64,000 bases of DNA from Microbispora sp. NBC_01189 (GCF_036010665.1 NZ_CP108581.1:5451501-5515500), one strand, 5' to 3'. Positions 42,861 to 51,119 are shown, numbered from the stretch's first letter. A program made the numbers and translations. The notes: a model not told the origin generated them from the sequence alone.

Positions 42861-42878
42861 TCTAGATTTCGTCTAGAT
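42861..42878. promoter_or_regulatory. Heptamer direct repeat with 4-bp spacer (candidate SARP binding site)
   Basis: TCTAGAT (42861-42867), spacer TTCG, TCTAGAT (42872-42878): identical heptamers with 11-bp periodicity. This is the geometry of sites bound by Streptomyces antibiotic regulatory proteins. It lies 220 bp upstream of the minus-strand SARP gene. Reading toward that gene, CATATT (42850-42845) follows after 10 bp as a possible -10. CTAG is rare in such genomes, which makes chance less likely. Because TCTAGA is self-complementary, a palindrome-binding repressor is the alternative. Confidence 0.5.
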
Positions 42879-43361
42879 ACTCGAAAGCCAAGCGTGCTGA
42901 GTCTCGAAGTGGCGGAGGGTTGGGACGGGGTGCGCCTCCGGCGTCCAGGGGTCCGTCGCGTGGTCTGGGGCGTGCGCGCGGCGTCCCGAGGTTCGTGTGT
43001 GTGGGGTCGACAGGGCCCTGACGCGAAGGCGAAGCCGCGGAGCCTGCTGCCATCGAAGTGGCCGAAATCTCCGAGCGGGTTCCGGGTGGATCGGAAAGTT
43101 CAACCGTGAATTGACGCCGGGACTGGCGGCGACGGCGCGGCGGAAATGCAGTGCCCCCCGGAAAGCCGGAAAGGAAAAGTGTATTCGGCAAAAAATCAGT
43201 GGGGGGTTAATTGCCGATGGGTCGACTGGAAATGGATCGTTAGGTGTGCGAAATTGTCGAGTCGAGGCCGAATTCTGATGCGGCATTATTTCGATGAGAG
43301 GGCGCGGAGGCGCCGGAGAGGATGTGTGACGTTGGGTGGTATCTGATCTTCATCTCCGGCG

Positions 43362-43373
43362 CCCCTGCAGGGG
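43362..43373. terminator. Perfect palindrome downstream of the small peptide gene
   Basis: CCCCTGCAGGGG lies 17 bp beyond the stop codon of the minus-strand peptide gene. It may be a short terminator or operator; loop geometry is tight, so this is tentative. Confidence 0.3.
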
Positions 43374-43389
43374 GCACCAGGCGCTTTGA

Positions 43390-43524
43390 TCAGCAGCAGT
43401 ACAGTGAGGTCGCAATATTCAGTCGCTCCGGAGACGAAGCGGCACTCGCTGGCGTACCATTGCCGCCAACGGCCACTATGGCCGAGATGACGAAGGTAAG
43501 AACGGGTAGGGCAAGGCGGCGCAC
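43390..43524 (-). CDS. Small secreted peptide precursor (candidate signalling pheromone)
   Basis: A 44-codon gene. Residues 1-28 are a textbook Sec signal peptide: MRR, hydrophobic core LALPVLTFVISAIVAVGG, and a cleavage motif ASA. This leaves a predicted 16-residue product, ASSPERLNIATSLYCC. The GTG start has GGGAG 7 nt upstream. It is divergent from an XRE-TPR regulator whose ATG is 55 bp away. This layout (short exported pro-peptide next to an HTH-TPR receptor) is that of RRNPP quorum-sensing pairs such as PlcR/PapR and Rgg/SHP in Firmicutes. The pairing and signalling role are inference; no homologue was recognised. Confidence 0.6.
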   Translation of the reverse strand: MRRLALPVLTFVISAIVAVGGNGTPASAASSPERLNIATSLYCC

Positions 43525-43557
43525 GGTGGGTCTCCCATCAGCTCAGACTGCCGGGCC

Positions 43558-43563
43558 TACAAT
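43558..43563 (+). promoter_or_regulatory. Probable -10 element in the 55-bp divergent promoter
   Basis: TACAAT lies 16 bp before the XRE-TPR start codon, with no good -35. On the opposite strand it overlaps TATTGT, which could serve the peptide gene. The two promoters must therefore overlap, so one bound protein could control both. Confidence 0.4.
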
Positions 43564-43579
43564 AGTGCAGGAGTTGCCA

Positions 43580-44872
43580 ATGGCCGCGCAAGATCTGGTC
43601 GGACAGCGCATCAAGGCGATTCGCCGTCAGCGGGGTCTCTCACAAGCACAGCTGGCGCATCCCGAACTTTCTGACAGTTATGTATCACTGATCGAAAGCG
43701 GCAAGCGCACGCCCACCCCCGCCGTCCTCGAACTGCTCGCGCAGAAGCTGGACTGCTCGCTCACCTACCTCGTCAACGGTGTCACGGCCGAGCAGATGGA
43801 GGACCTCGAGGTCGGCCTCAGCTTCGCGCGCATGGCGCTCGAGAACGGTGAGGTCGCCGAGGCCCGCCGCCGGTACGCCGAACTGCTCGCCGACGGCAAC
43901 CTCCTGGGTCTCCCCTCCCTCCGGGTGGAGGCCCGCTACGGCTATGCGCTGGCCTCCGAGGCGTGCGGCGAGGTCGCCGAGGCCATCTCCATGCTGGAAG
44001 AACTCGGCGGGTCCGAGACAGAGGTAATGACGCAGGAACGTAAGATCGCGGTTGCCCTGGCACTGTGCCGGTGCCATCGAGAGCGGGGTGACTTCTCCGC
44101 CGCCGTCAAGGTCGGCGAGCACGCGCTGGAGACGATGGCCAGGTCAGCCTGGACCGACGCTCTGGTCGAGCTCGGCGCCACGCTACTGAGCGTCTACCTG
44201 GCGCGGGGCGACATGCTACGGGCCAGGCACTTCGCCGCTGAACTGCTCGCGGCCGCCGAGACCCTGGGCTCCCCCCGGGCCGCCGTCGCGTCGTCCTGGA
44301 ACGCCGCCCTCGTCGCGGAGCAGACGGGGCGCGGAGAGGAGGCCCTCGCCCTGATCGAGCGGGCGCTGGCGATCCAGTCCGAGACCGGCGAAGCGCGCAA
44401 CCTGGCGCGCCTCCGGCAGGCGTACGCGAACATGCTCCTCAGGTTGCACCCCGAGGAGTCGGAGAAGGCACGCGATCTCCTGCTCCGGGCGCAGCGAGAG
44501 ATGGAGGCGGCGGCCACCAGCACCTTCGACAGGGCCTTTGGCGCTCTTGCCCTCGCGTGGGCGGAGATCGTCCTCCACTATCCCGAGCAGGCCGTGGAGT
44601 ACGCCGAGGCCGCCGTCGACCTGGTGCGCGGCACCTCCGGATGGCTGGAGACACGAGCCGCCCTTCTCCTCAGCCAGGCGCGTTTCCTGCTGCACCAGGA
44701 TGACGAGGCGGCGAGCGAACTGGACACCGTGAGCGACTGGCTGGAGAGTGCGCTGCCCACCCGGAAGACGGCCGAGGACTGGATGACCATCGGCGAGATG
44801 CGTCGGCGGATCGGCGACGACCGGCAGAGTGTGGCCGCCTACCAGCGGGCCCTCGCCTGCGCCGGGCTGTGA
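43580..44872 (+). CDS. XRE-family regulator with TPR domain (RRNPP-like)
   Basis: A 430-residue regulator. Residues about 7-60 are an XRE helix-turn-helix (GQRIKAIRRQRGLSQAQLA, SYVSLIESGKRTPT, VLELLAQKLDCSLTYL). The rest, about 75-425, is a continuous array of TPR-like helical pairs (for example ARMALENGEVAEARRRYAELL and ALALIERALAIQSETGEARN). This is the architecture of RRNPP receptors (Rgg, PlcR, NprR), which bind imported peptides. The ATG has GGAG 6 nt upstream. A divergent secreted-peptide gene begins 55 bp away. A strong terminator follows. Ligand binding is inferred from architecture and context. Confidence 0.85.
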   Translation: MAAQDLVGQRIKAIRRQRGLSQAQLAHPELSDSYVSLIESGKRTPTPAVLELLAQKLDCSLTYLVNGVTAEQMEDLEVGLSFARMALENGEVAEARRRYAELLADGNLLGLPSLRVEARYGYALASEACGEVAEAISMLEELGGSETEVMTQERKIAVALALCRCHRERGDFSAAVKVGEHALETMARSAWTDALVELGATLLSVYLARGDMLRARHFAAELLAAAETLGSPRAAVASSWNAALVAEQTGRGEEALALIERALAIQSETGEARNLARLRQAYANMLLRLHPEESEKARDLLLRAQREMEAAATSTFDRAFGALALAWAEIVLHYPEQAVEYAEAAVDLVRGTSGWLETRAALLLSQARFLLHQDDEAASELDTVSDWLESALPTRKTAEDWMTIGEMRRRIGDDRQSVAAYQRALACAGL

Positions 44873-44936
44873 CGGGAGTCCCGTCGCATCGCTCGTCCAC
44901 AGAGCCTCATATATAGGCCCCTGTAGACCTGACGTA

Positions 44937-44967
44937 CCGGGCCGGAGCGTATGGCGCTCCGGCCCGG
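44937..44967 (+). terminator. Strong intrinsic-type terminator after the XRE-TPR gene
   Basis: CCGGGCCGGAGCG (44937-44949) pairs perfectly with CGCTCCGGCCCGG (44955-44967) around a 5-nt loop, a 13-bp GC stem 64 bp beyond the stop. There is no T-tract. Confidence 0.75.
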
Positions 44968-45073
44968 CTCCGTCTGTGCGGCCGGGCCCTTGAGCAGGGG
45001 ATAGCACAGGTTGTTGCCGTCTTCCGGTGCGGGGGTATGGACCGGACACACGCGTCGGTAGCCTGGGTCTGTC

Positions 45074-45670
45074 ATGAAGAGACCCATCCTCGCCGCCTTC
45101 GCCGGCCTCGCCGCGTTCCTGACGGCGCTCCTGCTGTGCGCGGCCCCGGTCCTGCCGGCCCAGGCGCACACCTCGCTCAAGAGCAGCGACCCGCAGAAGA
45201 ACGCCCAGGTCAAGACCTTGAGCAAGGTCACCCTGGAGTTCGCGGAGTCCGTGCGCTTCCCGGTCGTGATCGTCCGCGGTGAGGACGGCAAGCGCTACGA
45301 GAAGGGCGCTCCGGCCGTCGACGGCCCCAAGGTCACCGAGGCGGTGGCCGACCAGGTGCCGCCGGGCCGCTACACGATCGCCTGGCGGGTGGTCTCTCCC
45401 GACGGTCACCCCCTGGAGGGGGAGATCCCCTTCACGGTGACGGGTGACCAGGCGCTGGGCAGCGCGACCTCCGTGGCCGAGCCTCCGGACACGGCCGCCG
45501 CGCCCGGCACGTCGTCCGCCGCCACGTCCGCCGCCGGGTCCGGCATGGCACAGGCGTCCCACACCGCCGACGACGAGGGGGGCGGCGTGCCCGGCTGGCT
45601 CTGGGCCGTGGTCTTCGGCATCGCCGGGATCGGCATCGGCATGTTCCTGAGCCTGCGGAAGAAGCCGTGA
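45074..45670 (+). CDS. CopC-domain copper-binding protein
   Basis: A 198-residue exported protein. Signal peptide residues 1-32 end in QA, leaving a mature N terminus HTSLKSSDP whose first His is the conserved CopC copper ligand. The CopC beta-sandwich spans about 33-130, with AWRVVSPDGHPLEGEIPFTV carrying the second conserved His. A Ser/Ala linker and a C-terminal transmembrane helix (GWLWAVVFGIAGIGIGMFL) anchor it. The ATG follows TAGCCT (45059-45064) by 9 nt, probably leaderless. The stop overlaps the CopD-CtaG start (GTGA). It probably delivers copper to the downstream importer. Confidence 0.92.
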   Translation: MKRPILAAFAGLAAFLTALLLCAAPVLPAQAHTSLKSSDPQKNAQVKTLSKVTLEFAESVRFPVVIVRGEDGKRYEKGAPAVDGPKVTEAVADQVPPGRYTIAWRVVSPDGHPLEGEIPFTVTGDQALGSATSVAEPPDTAAAPGTSSAATSAAGSGMAQASHTADDEGGGVPGWLWAVVFGIAGIGIGMFLSLRKKP

Positions 45671-47661
45671 GCAGGGTCGCCCGCCTGACCGTCGCGGCGC
45701 TGTGCGCCACGGCGGGCGCGCTCGTGGTCGCGATGGTGGTCGGCGGCGCCGCGACCCCGAGGATCATCCCCGGCCTGCCCGACGAGGGCACGCTGACGCG
45801 TTGGATGCTTCCGTTGTCGAAGCTCGCGATGGACGTCTCCGGCGTGGTGACGGTGGGACTGCTGGCCGTGGCCGCGGCCTTCCTGCCCAGCGACAAGGGG
45901 TTGCTCGGCAGGCCGGCCCAGAGCTACGTGAAGGGCGCCTCGTGGTCCGCGCTGGCCTGGGCGGTCGCCGCGGCGGTGGCGCTGGTCTTCAGCCTGTCGG
46001 AGACCCTCGGCGCGCCGGTGGGGGAAATCCTCGCCGGCAACGAGCTCACCAGCTACGCCAGCCAGGTCCCGCAGGGCATCGCGCTGACCCTGGTCGTGCT
46101 GTTCGCCGTCGCCATCGCGTTGTTCGCGCGGGGCGCGATCACGACGGGCGCCGCCGCCGGATTGCTGGTCTTCGCGCTGGTCACGCTCCTGCCGCCCGCG
46201 CTCACCGGGCACTCCTCCTCCGCGCCCAACCACGGCCTGGCCACCACCTCCGTCGCCATGCACCTGCTCTTCCTGGCACTGTGGGTCGGGGGCCTCGCCG
46301 CGCTCTGCTTCCACGCCCTGCGGGGGCAGGCGCAGGTCGACATCGCCGCCACCCGCTTCTCGCGGATGGCGCTGTGGTGCTTCGCCGGGGTCGGCGTCTC
46401 CGGCGTCGCCGCCGGCGCCTCGCGCCTGGCCACGATCGGCGACCTGTTCACCTCACCCTACGGCCTGCTCCTGCTCGTCAAGGTCGCCGCGTTCGCCGGG
46501 CTCGGGTTCCTGGGATGGCGCCACCGGGGCGGTACGCTGCCGCGGCTGTCGGCGGGCGAGCCGCACGCGTTCCTGCGCCTGGCCCTCGGCGAGGTCGTGC
46601 TCATGGGCGCGACGATGGGGGTCGCGGTGGCCCTGTCGAGGACAGCCCCGCCGCCCGTCGACACGCCGGTCGACCGCGCGTTCGAGCTCCTCGGCTACCT
46701 GATCCCGCCTCCGGTGTCGCTCGCGAACCTGCTCACGCTGTGGTGGTTCGACCTGTTCTTCGCCGTGCTCGCCGCCGCCCTGGCCGGCCTGTACGGCGCG
46801 GGGGTCGTGCGGCTTGCCCGGCGGGGTGACAAGTGGCCGGTGGGCCGCACCGTGAGCTGGTTCCTCGGCGTCGTCATCCTGGTGCTCAGCACCCAGAGCG
46901 GCATCGCGCGCTACGCGCCCGTGCTCTTCAGCGTGCACATGACCGAGCACATGATCCTGTCGATGCTGGTCCCGATCTTCTTCGTGCTCGGCGCGCCGGT
47001 GACGCTGGCGCTGCGCGCGCTCAAGCCCGCCGTACGGCGCGGCGACCGCGGACCCCGTGAGTGGATCACGGTGATCCTGCACAGCAGGGTGATGAAGTTC
47101 GTCAGCCACCCCGCGATCGCGACGGCGATCTTCGTGGTGTCGACGTTCGCGCTGTACTTCACCCCGCTGTTCGGCGCCGCGATGGAGGAGCACCTCGGGC
47201 ACATCGCGATGACGACCCACTTCCTGCTGAGCGGCTCCCTGTTCTTCTGGGTGATCGTCGGCGTGGACCCGGCGCCGCACAAGCTGCCCCACGCCGGGCG
47301 GCTGCTGCTCCTCATGGTGACCATGCCGTTCCACGCGTTCTTCGGCATCGCCCTGATGAGCATGGGCACGGTGCTGGCCGGCACGTACTACGACCAGCTC
47401 GGGCGCACCTGGGGCGCCTCGTCCCTGGCCGACCAGCAGACCGGAGGCGGCATCGCCTGGGGCTTCGGCGAGATCCCCACGCTGATCGTGCTGCTCGCGC
47501 TGGGCTTCCAGTGGTGGCGCGCCGACGAGCGCGTCGCCCGCCGGGCCGACCGCCGGGCCGACGCCGCCGCGGCGAAATCGGGCGGCGGCACCGGAGACGC
47601 CGAACTGGACGCCTACAACGACTACCTGTCCAAGTTGAACCGGCGCGACCGGTCCCGCTGA
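45667..47661 (+). CDS. CopD-CtaG fusion: copper transporter / cytochrome c oxidase assembly protein
   Basis: A 664-residue protein with about 14 transmembrane helices. The N-terminal half is CopD-like (HSSSAPNHGLATTSVAMHLLFLALWVGGLAAL with potential His ligands). The C-terminal half is a CtaG/caa3-type assembly domain (SVHMTEHMILSMLVPIFFVLGAPVTLALRA, GHIAMTTHFLLSGSLFFWVI, MPFHAFFGIALMSMGTVLAG). The fusion is standard in actinomycetes. Together with CopC it should import copper and metallate the cytochrome oxidase. The GTG start overlaps the CopC stop by 4 bp. Confidence 0.92.
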   Translation: MSRVARLTVAALCATAGALVVAMVVGGAATPRIIPGLPDEGTLTRWMLPLSKLAMDVSGVVTVGLLAVAAAFLPSDKGLLGRPAQSYVKGASWSALAWAVAAAVALVFSLSETLGAPVGEILAGNELTSYASQVPQGIALTLVVLFAVAIALFARGAITTGAAAGLLVFALVTLLPPALTGHSSSAPNHGLATTSVAMHLLFLALWVGGLAALCFHALRGQAQVDIAATRFSRMALWCFAGVGVSGVAAGASRLATIGDLFTSPYGLLLLVKVAAFAGLGFLGWRHRGGTLPRLSAGEPHAFLRLALGEVVLMGATMGVAVALSRTAPPPVDTPVDRAFELLGYLIPPPVSLANLLTLWWFDLFFAVLAAALAGLYGAGVVRLARRGDKWPVGRTVSWFLGVVILVLSTQSGIARYAPVLFSVHMTEHMILSMLVPIFFVLGAPVTLALRALKPAVRRGDRGPREWITVILHSRVMKFVSHPAIATAIFVVSTFALYFTPLFGAAMEEHLGHIAMTTHFLLSGSLFFWVIVGVDPAPHKLPHAGRLLLLMVTMPFHAFFGIALMSMGTVLAGTYYDQLGRTWGASSLADQQTGGGIAWGFGEIPTLIVLLALGFQWWRADERVARRADRRADAAAAKSGGGTGDAELDAYNDYLSKLNRRDRSR

Positions 47662-47698
47662 CGACGCGGGCTCACGCGGGCCGGCGCGGGGCGCGGCC

Positions 47699-48547
47699 TC
47701 AGGGCAGGGTCAGGATCTCGTGGCCGGTCTCCGTCACCACGATCGTGTGCTCGAACTGCGCGGTGCGCTTGCGGTCCTTCGTGACGGCGGTCCAGCGGTC
47801 GGGCCAGATCTCGTAGTCGATCGTGCCCAGCGTGAGCATCGGCTCGATCGTGAACGTCATGCCGGGCACCAGCGTCACCGACAGCGACGTGTCCTCGTAG
47901 TGGGGGACGATCAGCCCCGAGTGGAACGACGCCGCGATGCCGTGCCCGGTGAAGTCACGGACGACCCCGTAGCCGAAGCGCTTTGCGTACGCCTCGATGA
48001 CCCGGCCGACGATGTTGAGCTGCCGGCCCGGCGCGACCGCCTTGATCGCCCGCATCGTCGCCTCACGGGTCCGCTCGACCAGCAGGCGCGACTCCTCGTC
48101 GACGTCCCCGACGAGGAAGGTGGCGTCGGTGTCGCCGTGCACCCCGCCGATGAAGGCGGTGATGTCCACGTTGACGATGTCGCCGTCGCGCAAGATCGTG
48201 TCGTCGGGGATCCCGTGGCAGATCACCTCGTTGATCGACGTGCACAGCGACTTCGGATAGCCGCGGTAGCCGAGCGTCGAGGGGTACGCGTCGTGGTCGC
48301 AGAGGAACTCGTGGCCGATGCGGTCGAGCTCGTCGGTCGTCACGCCGGGGGCGACGTGCCTGCCGACCTCCTCCAGGGCCTGCGCGGCGATCCGGCCCGC
48401 GATCCGCATCTTCTCGATGGTCTCGGGGGTCTGGACGTCGCTGTCGCCCTTCCTGGGCTCGGCCCTGCCCACGTACTCGGGGCGGGGGATGTGGGCGGGG
48501 ACCTTGCGGGTGGGCGAGATACGCCCGGGGCGCAGCAGCGTGGACAT
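47699..48547 (-). CDS. map: Type I methionine aminopeptidase
   Basis: A 282-residue enzyme that removes N-terminal methionine from nascent proteins. Metal ligands are visible: [10 protein letters not shown] and [10 protein letters not shown] (two Asp), [11 protein letters not shown] (His), [10 protein letters not shown] and AQFEHTIVV (two Glu). An N-terminal extension of about 40 residues ([25 protein letters not shown]) is the Pro-rich extension seen in one class of actinobacterial MetAPs. ATG at 48547 follows TAGACT (48560-48555) by 7 nt without a ribosome site, so it is probably leaderless. Confidence 0.94.
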   Translation of the reverse strand: MSTLLRPGRISPTRKVPAHIPRPEYVGRAEPRKGDSDVQTPETIEKMRIAGRIAAQALEEVGRHVAPGVTTDELDRIGHEFLCDHDAYPSTLGYRGYPKSLCTSINEVICHGIPDDTILRDGDIVNVDITAFIGGVHGDTDATFLVGDVDEESRLLVERTREATMRAIKAVAPGRQLNIVGRVIEAYAKRFGYGVVRDFTGHGIAASFHSGLIVPHYEDTSLSVTLVPGMTFTIEPMLTLGTIDYEIWPDRWTAVTKDRKRTAQFEHTIVVTETGHEILTLP

Positions 48548-48590
48548 GCCGCCAAGTCTAGTTGCGCTTCCGCTGGGCACCATTAATGCC

Positions 48591-48767
48591 GTGAGCGATC
48601 AATGGTGGTTCTGCCTGAAGCACATGACCGTCGAGCCGGAGAAGGGCTGCCCCAACAAGGACCGGCTCGGGCCCTACGACTCCCGGGACGCCGCCTCCCA
48701 CGCCTTGCAGACGGCGGCCGAGCGCAACAAGAAGTGGAAGGAACAGGACAAGGAGTGGGACGACTGA
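48591..48767 (+). CDS. Conserved small actinobacterial protein, 58 residues
   Basis: A small soluble protein: [30 protein letters not shown], interrupted by a turn, then a charged helix [16 protein letters not shown]. The WW-FCLKH-x-VE-x-GC pattern followed by a glycine/tyrosine turn is a recurring small protein family in Streptomyces and relatives, sometimes labelled SPOR-like. The Cys and His residues might bind zinc. It starts at GTG 48591, divergent from map and 43 bp away. Function is unknown. Confidence 0.75.
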   Translation: MSDQWWFCLKHMTVEPEKGCPNKDRLGPYDSRDAASHALQTAAERNKKWKEQDKEWDD

Positions 48768-48820
48768 CCCCGATCCCCTGACGTACGCGGGTCTGTCTGC
48801 ACGGGCCGGCGTAGGCGGCA

Positions 48821-49129
48821 TCAGCCGGCCTGGACCCCGGTGGCCGGGGGCGGGGCGCTCGCGGACCCGGCCGCCCTGCGCCGCGCCGCGCGGCGGGCCA
48901 CGAGCCGGCCGAGCGTCCACACGCCGATCCCGCTCCACACCAGGTTGAGGATCGCCGAGGGCCAGGCCGAGTGGTAGGCGCTGTTGACCATCAGCGCGGC
49001 CGCCCCGCCGAGGTTGAGGAGCTGGTACGGCAGCCCGTTCCCGGACATCCGGCCCGACGACACCATGGCGTACGCCGCCAGTAGGACGACGGCCCCCACG
49101 GTGCCGATGATCGTGATGAAGGCGGACAT
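48821..49129 (-). CDS. CBU_0592 family small membrane protein
   Basis: About 102 residues with three transmembrane helices (about 2-22, 32-48, 55-72) and a basic C-terminal tail. The GLPYQLLNLGGAAALMVNSAYHSAWPSAILNLVWSGIG pattern, here interrupted by turns, matches the CBU_0592 family of unknown function. ATG 49129 (MSAFITIIG) is favoured; an upstream ATG at 49168 would add 13 residues. No clear ribosome site marks either. It is convergent with the small protein gene at 48591. Confidence 0.72.
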   Translation of the reverse strand: MSAFITIIGTVGAVVLLAAYAMVSSGRMSGNGLPYQLLNLGGAAALMVNSAYHSAWPSAILNLVWSGIGVWTLGRLVARRAARRRAAGSASAPPPATGVQAG

Positions 49130-49185
49130 CAGGACGGCCCTCCGTCCGGAGAAGTGCTCATGCCCCAATGATCCCGCCGCTCGCC

Positions 49186-49776
49186 TCAGTCGCTCACGCG
49201 CGGGCCGGTGATGCGGTCGGCCAGCAGGGCCAGGCGGTCCCGCAGGCCGGCCCGACGGCGTACCTCACCGGCCGCGCTGCTCACGAGGTGCTGGGCCGCG
49301 TCGAAGCTGAGCACGCCCCCCTCGGGCGGTACGGCGATCGCGTCGTGGGCGAGCGACTCCAGCTCCGGATCGCCGCCGTCGACGGCGAGGATCGTGGCGC
49401 CGGTGCGGCGGGCGTCGTCCACGCGCTCCAGCAGCGGCACGGGCGCCCGCTGCTCGGCCACCACGAAGAGCGTCTCGCCCCGCCCCGCGCTCCGCAGCCG
49501 GTCCATGCCGACGCGCAGATGAGGGGGAGCGCCGGGCGGCGGCGCCCAGCGGACGAGCGTGGGGGAGAGCTGGTTGAGACCCGACAGCCGGGCCTCGTCG
49601 GCGAGATGGGCGGTGACGTGCCAGGGCTCGTCCTCGGGGGTGCCGACGACCAGGAGCCCGCCGGGCGACCTGGTGGCCCGGAGGGCGAGGCCGAGCTCGC
49701 GCGTGCGTTCCAGCCAGCCGGTGGAGGCGAGCACCTCCCGCAGCAGATTCACCGATGCGGCGTCCATGAACGTCAT
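49186..49776 (-). CDS. SIS-like (phosphosugar isomerase fold) domain protein
   Basis: A 196-residue soluble protein. Alternating strands and helices, including GGLLVVGTPEDEPWHVTAHLADEARL, TLFVVAEQRAPVPLLERVDDARR, GATILAVDGGDPELESLAHDAIAVP and FDAAQHLVSSAA, resemble SIS domains that bind sugar phosphates. Canonical serine-rich ligand loops are not obvious, so catalytic function is doubtful. ATG 49776 (MTFMDAAS) is preceded by a weak CAGG. It is divergent from a lipase gene. Identity is tentative. Confidence 0.55.
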   Translation of the reverse strand: MTFMDAASVNLLREVLASTGWLERTRELGLALRATRSPGGLLVVGTPEDEPWHVTAHLADEARLSGLNQLSPTLVRWAPPPGAPPHLRVGMDRLRSAGRGETLFVVAEQRAPVPLLERVDDARRTGATILAVDGGDPELESLAHDAIAVPPEGGVLSFDAAQHLVSSAAGEVRRRAGLRDRLALLADRITGPRVSD

Positions 49777-49817
49777 CGTGCCTGACAGACACGAGTGAAG
49801 TCCTGCCAATCCGGTTC

Positions 49818-49846
49818 TTGACACACCGTTACCGGAGGATGACGAT
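49818..49846 (+). promoter_or_regulatory. Promoter of the lipase gene with overlapping inverted repeat
   Basis: A consensus -35 TTGACA (49818-49823) with 17-bp spacing to GACGAT (49841-49846). The -10 falls inside TGACGATC (49840-49847), whose perfect complement GATCGTCA lies at 49863-49870, 15 bp on. A repressor or a leader hairpin could act here. Confidence 0.5.
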
Positions 49847-49899
49847 CAGCCCACGGCGCTGAGATCGTCATGTGCGCCCAACGGCCGGAAGGCGGCTCG

Positions 49900-51048
49900 A
49901 TGAACCTGCGCGTCCGCGCCCTCATGTCCATGATCGGGGTGTTCCTCCTGCTGCCCGCCCTCGGCGGCACCGCGCGGGCGACCTCGGCCGGGGACGTCGT
50001 GGAGGCTCGCGCCACCACCGTCTACCTCGCGCCGGGCCGGCTGCTGGAGGTGCCGGTAAAGGCGTGGCACCTCCGGTACCGCTCCACCTCCGCGACGGGC
50101 CGGCCGAACGTCGTCTCCGGCACCCTTCTCGTGCCGGCCGCCCCCTACCTCCTGGGCAGGCGGCCCATCGTGGGCTACGCCGTCGGGACCCACGGCCTGG
50201 GCGACCAGTGCGCCCCCTCGGCCGCCATGGCGAACGGCACCGAGGCCGAGCTCGCGATCATGAGCCTGATGCTGCTCAAGGGCTGGGCCGTCGCGGTGAC
50301 CGACTACGAGGGCCTCGGCACGCCGGGCGACCACACGTTCATGGCGGGCCTCTCCCAGGGGCACGCCGTGCTCGACGCGATCAGGGCCGCGGTCCGGGTG
50401 CCGGACGCGAACCTGTCCGACGCCACGCCGGTCGTGGTCATGGGCTACTCCCAGGGCGGCTCGTCGGCGGCGTGGGCGGCCCAGCTCCAGCCGTCGTACG
50501 CGCCCGAGCTGCGGCTCAAAGGGGTCGCCGCGGGCGGGGTCCCGGCCGACCTGCGGGCGGTGGCCGATCACCTGGACGGCACGGCCGACTTCGGGCTGGC
50601 CGCCGCGGCCGGCCTCGGGCTGGACGCCGCCTATCCGGAGCTGCGCCTGGAGAGCCACCTCACCGCCGAGGGCGCCGCACTGTTCGGAGACGCGCGGGAC
50701 GACTGCGTGAGCGACCTGCGGGCGAAGCTCGGCGGGCGGCGCCTGTCGGAGCTGACCACGGCCGACCTGCTGAACCTGCCGGAGTGGCGGGCCCGCCTCG
50801 CCGAGAACCGCCTCGGCGGGTCCGCGCCGAAGGCGCCGCTGTTCCTGTACCACGCGACGGGCGACGAGATCATCCCGTACGGGCAGGGCCGGACGCTGCG
50901 GCGGGACTACTGCGCGCGCGGGGCGAACGTCCTGTGGACCGGCCTCCCGGCCGGCAGCCACGTGCTCGGCGCGGTCGAGGGCGCCCCGCTGGCGGTGGCC
51001 TGGCTGGCGACCCGGGTCGCCGGGCTGCCCGCCGTCGGCAACTGCTGA
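49900..51048 (+). CDS. Secreted lipase family protein
   Basis: A 382-residue exported alpha/beta hydrolase of the secretory lipase (LIP) family. The signal peptide ends near residue 27 (GTARA). Key features are the nucleophile elbow VVMGYSQGGSSAAWAA (GxSxG), the oxyanion-side GYAVGTHGLGDQCAPS, the acid in YHATGDEIIPYGQG and the His in LPAGSHVLGAVEG. Family members cleave triacylglycerols or esters outside the cell. The ATG has GGAAGG 8 nt upstream. Confidence 0.9.
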   Translation: MNLRVRALMSMIGVFLLLPALGGTARATSAGDVVEARATTVYLAPGRLLEVPVKAWHLRYRSTSATGRPNVVSGTLLVPAAPYLLGRRPIVGYAVGTHGLGDQCAPSAAMANGTEAELAIMSLMLLKGWAVAVTDYEGLGTPGDHTFMAGLSQGHAVLDAIRAAVRVPDANLSDATPVVVMGYSQGGSSAAWAAQLQPSYAPELRLKGVAAGGVPADLRAVADHLDGTADFGLAAAAGLGLDAAYPELRLESHLTAEGAALFGDARDDCVSDLRAKLGGRRLSELTTADLLNLPEWRARLAENRLGGSAPKAPLFLYHATGDEIIPYGQGRTLRRDYCARGANVLWTGLPAGSHVLGAVEGAPLAVAWLATRVAGLPAVGNC

Positions 51049-51119
51049 GCCGCTCGCGCCCCCGGACGCGCCCCGCCCGGGTGGTTCCCCGCCCCCGGCC
51101 TGCTGGCATGATCTGAGGC

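Larger units (their letters stand above)
42642..43389. other. Long intergenic region between SARP gene and small peptide gene
   Basis: About 750 bp with no gene that I can support. Frames on both strands lack ribosome sites and recognisable sequence. The part around 43140-43330 has noticeably lower GC than the rest of the window. It contains SARP-like heptamer repeats (42861-42878) and a CCCCTGCAGGGG palindrome (43362-43373) just beyond the small peptide gene stop. Confidence 0.5.

Noticed and set aside
42831..43286. Open frames on both strands in the SARP/peptide intergenic region
   Set aside because: They have no ribosome sites, no signal peptide or known motif, and the composition reads as non-coding; they overlap each other antisense.
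43478..43579. Extended N terminus of the XRE-TPR regulator from an earlier ATG at 43478
   Set aside because: The extra residues precede the HTH without homology and lie antisense to the secreted-peptide gene; the ATG at 43580 has GGAG and places the HTH at the usual position.
44881..45073. Small RNA or riboswitch in the gap before copC
   Set aside because: Only the terminator hairpin at 44937-44967 is convincing; the remainder shows no conserved motif and the copC start looks leaderless.
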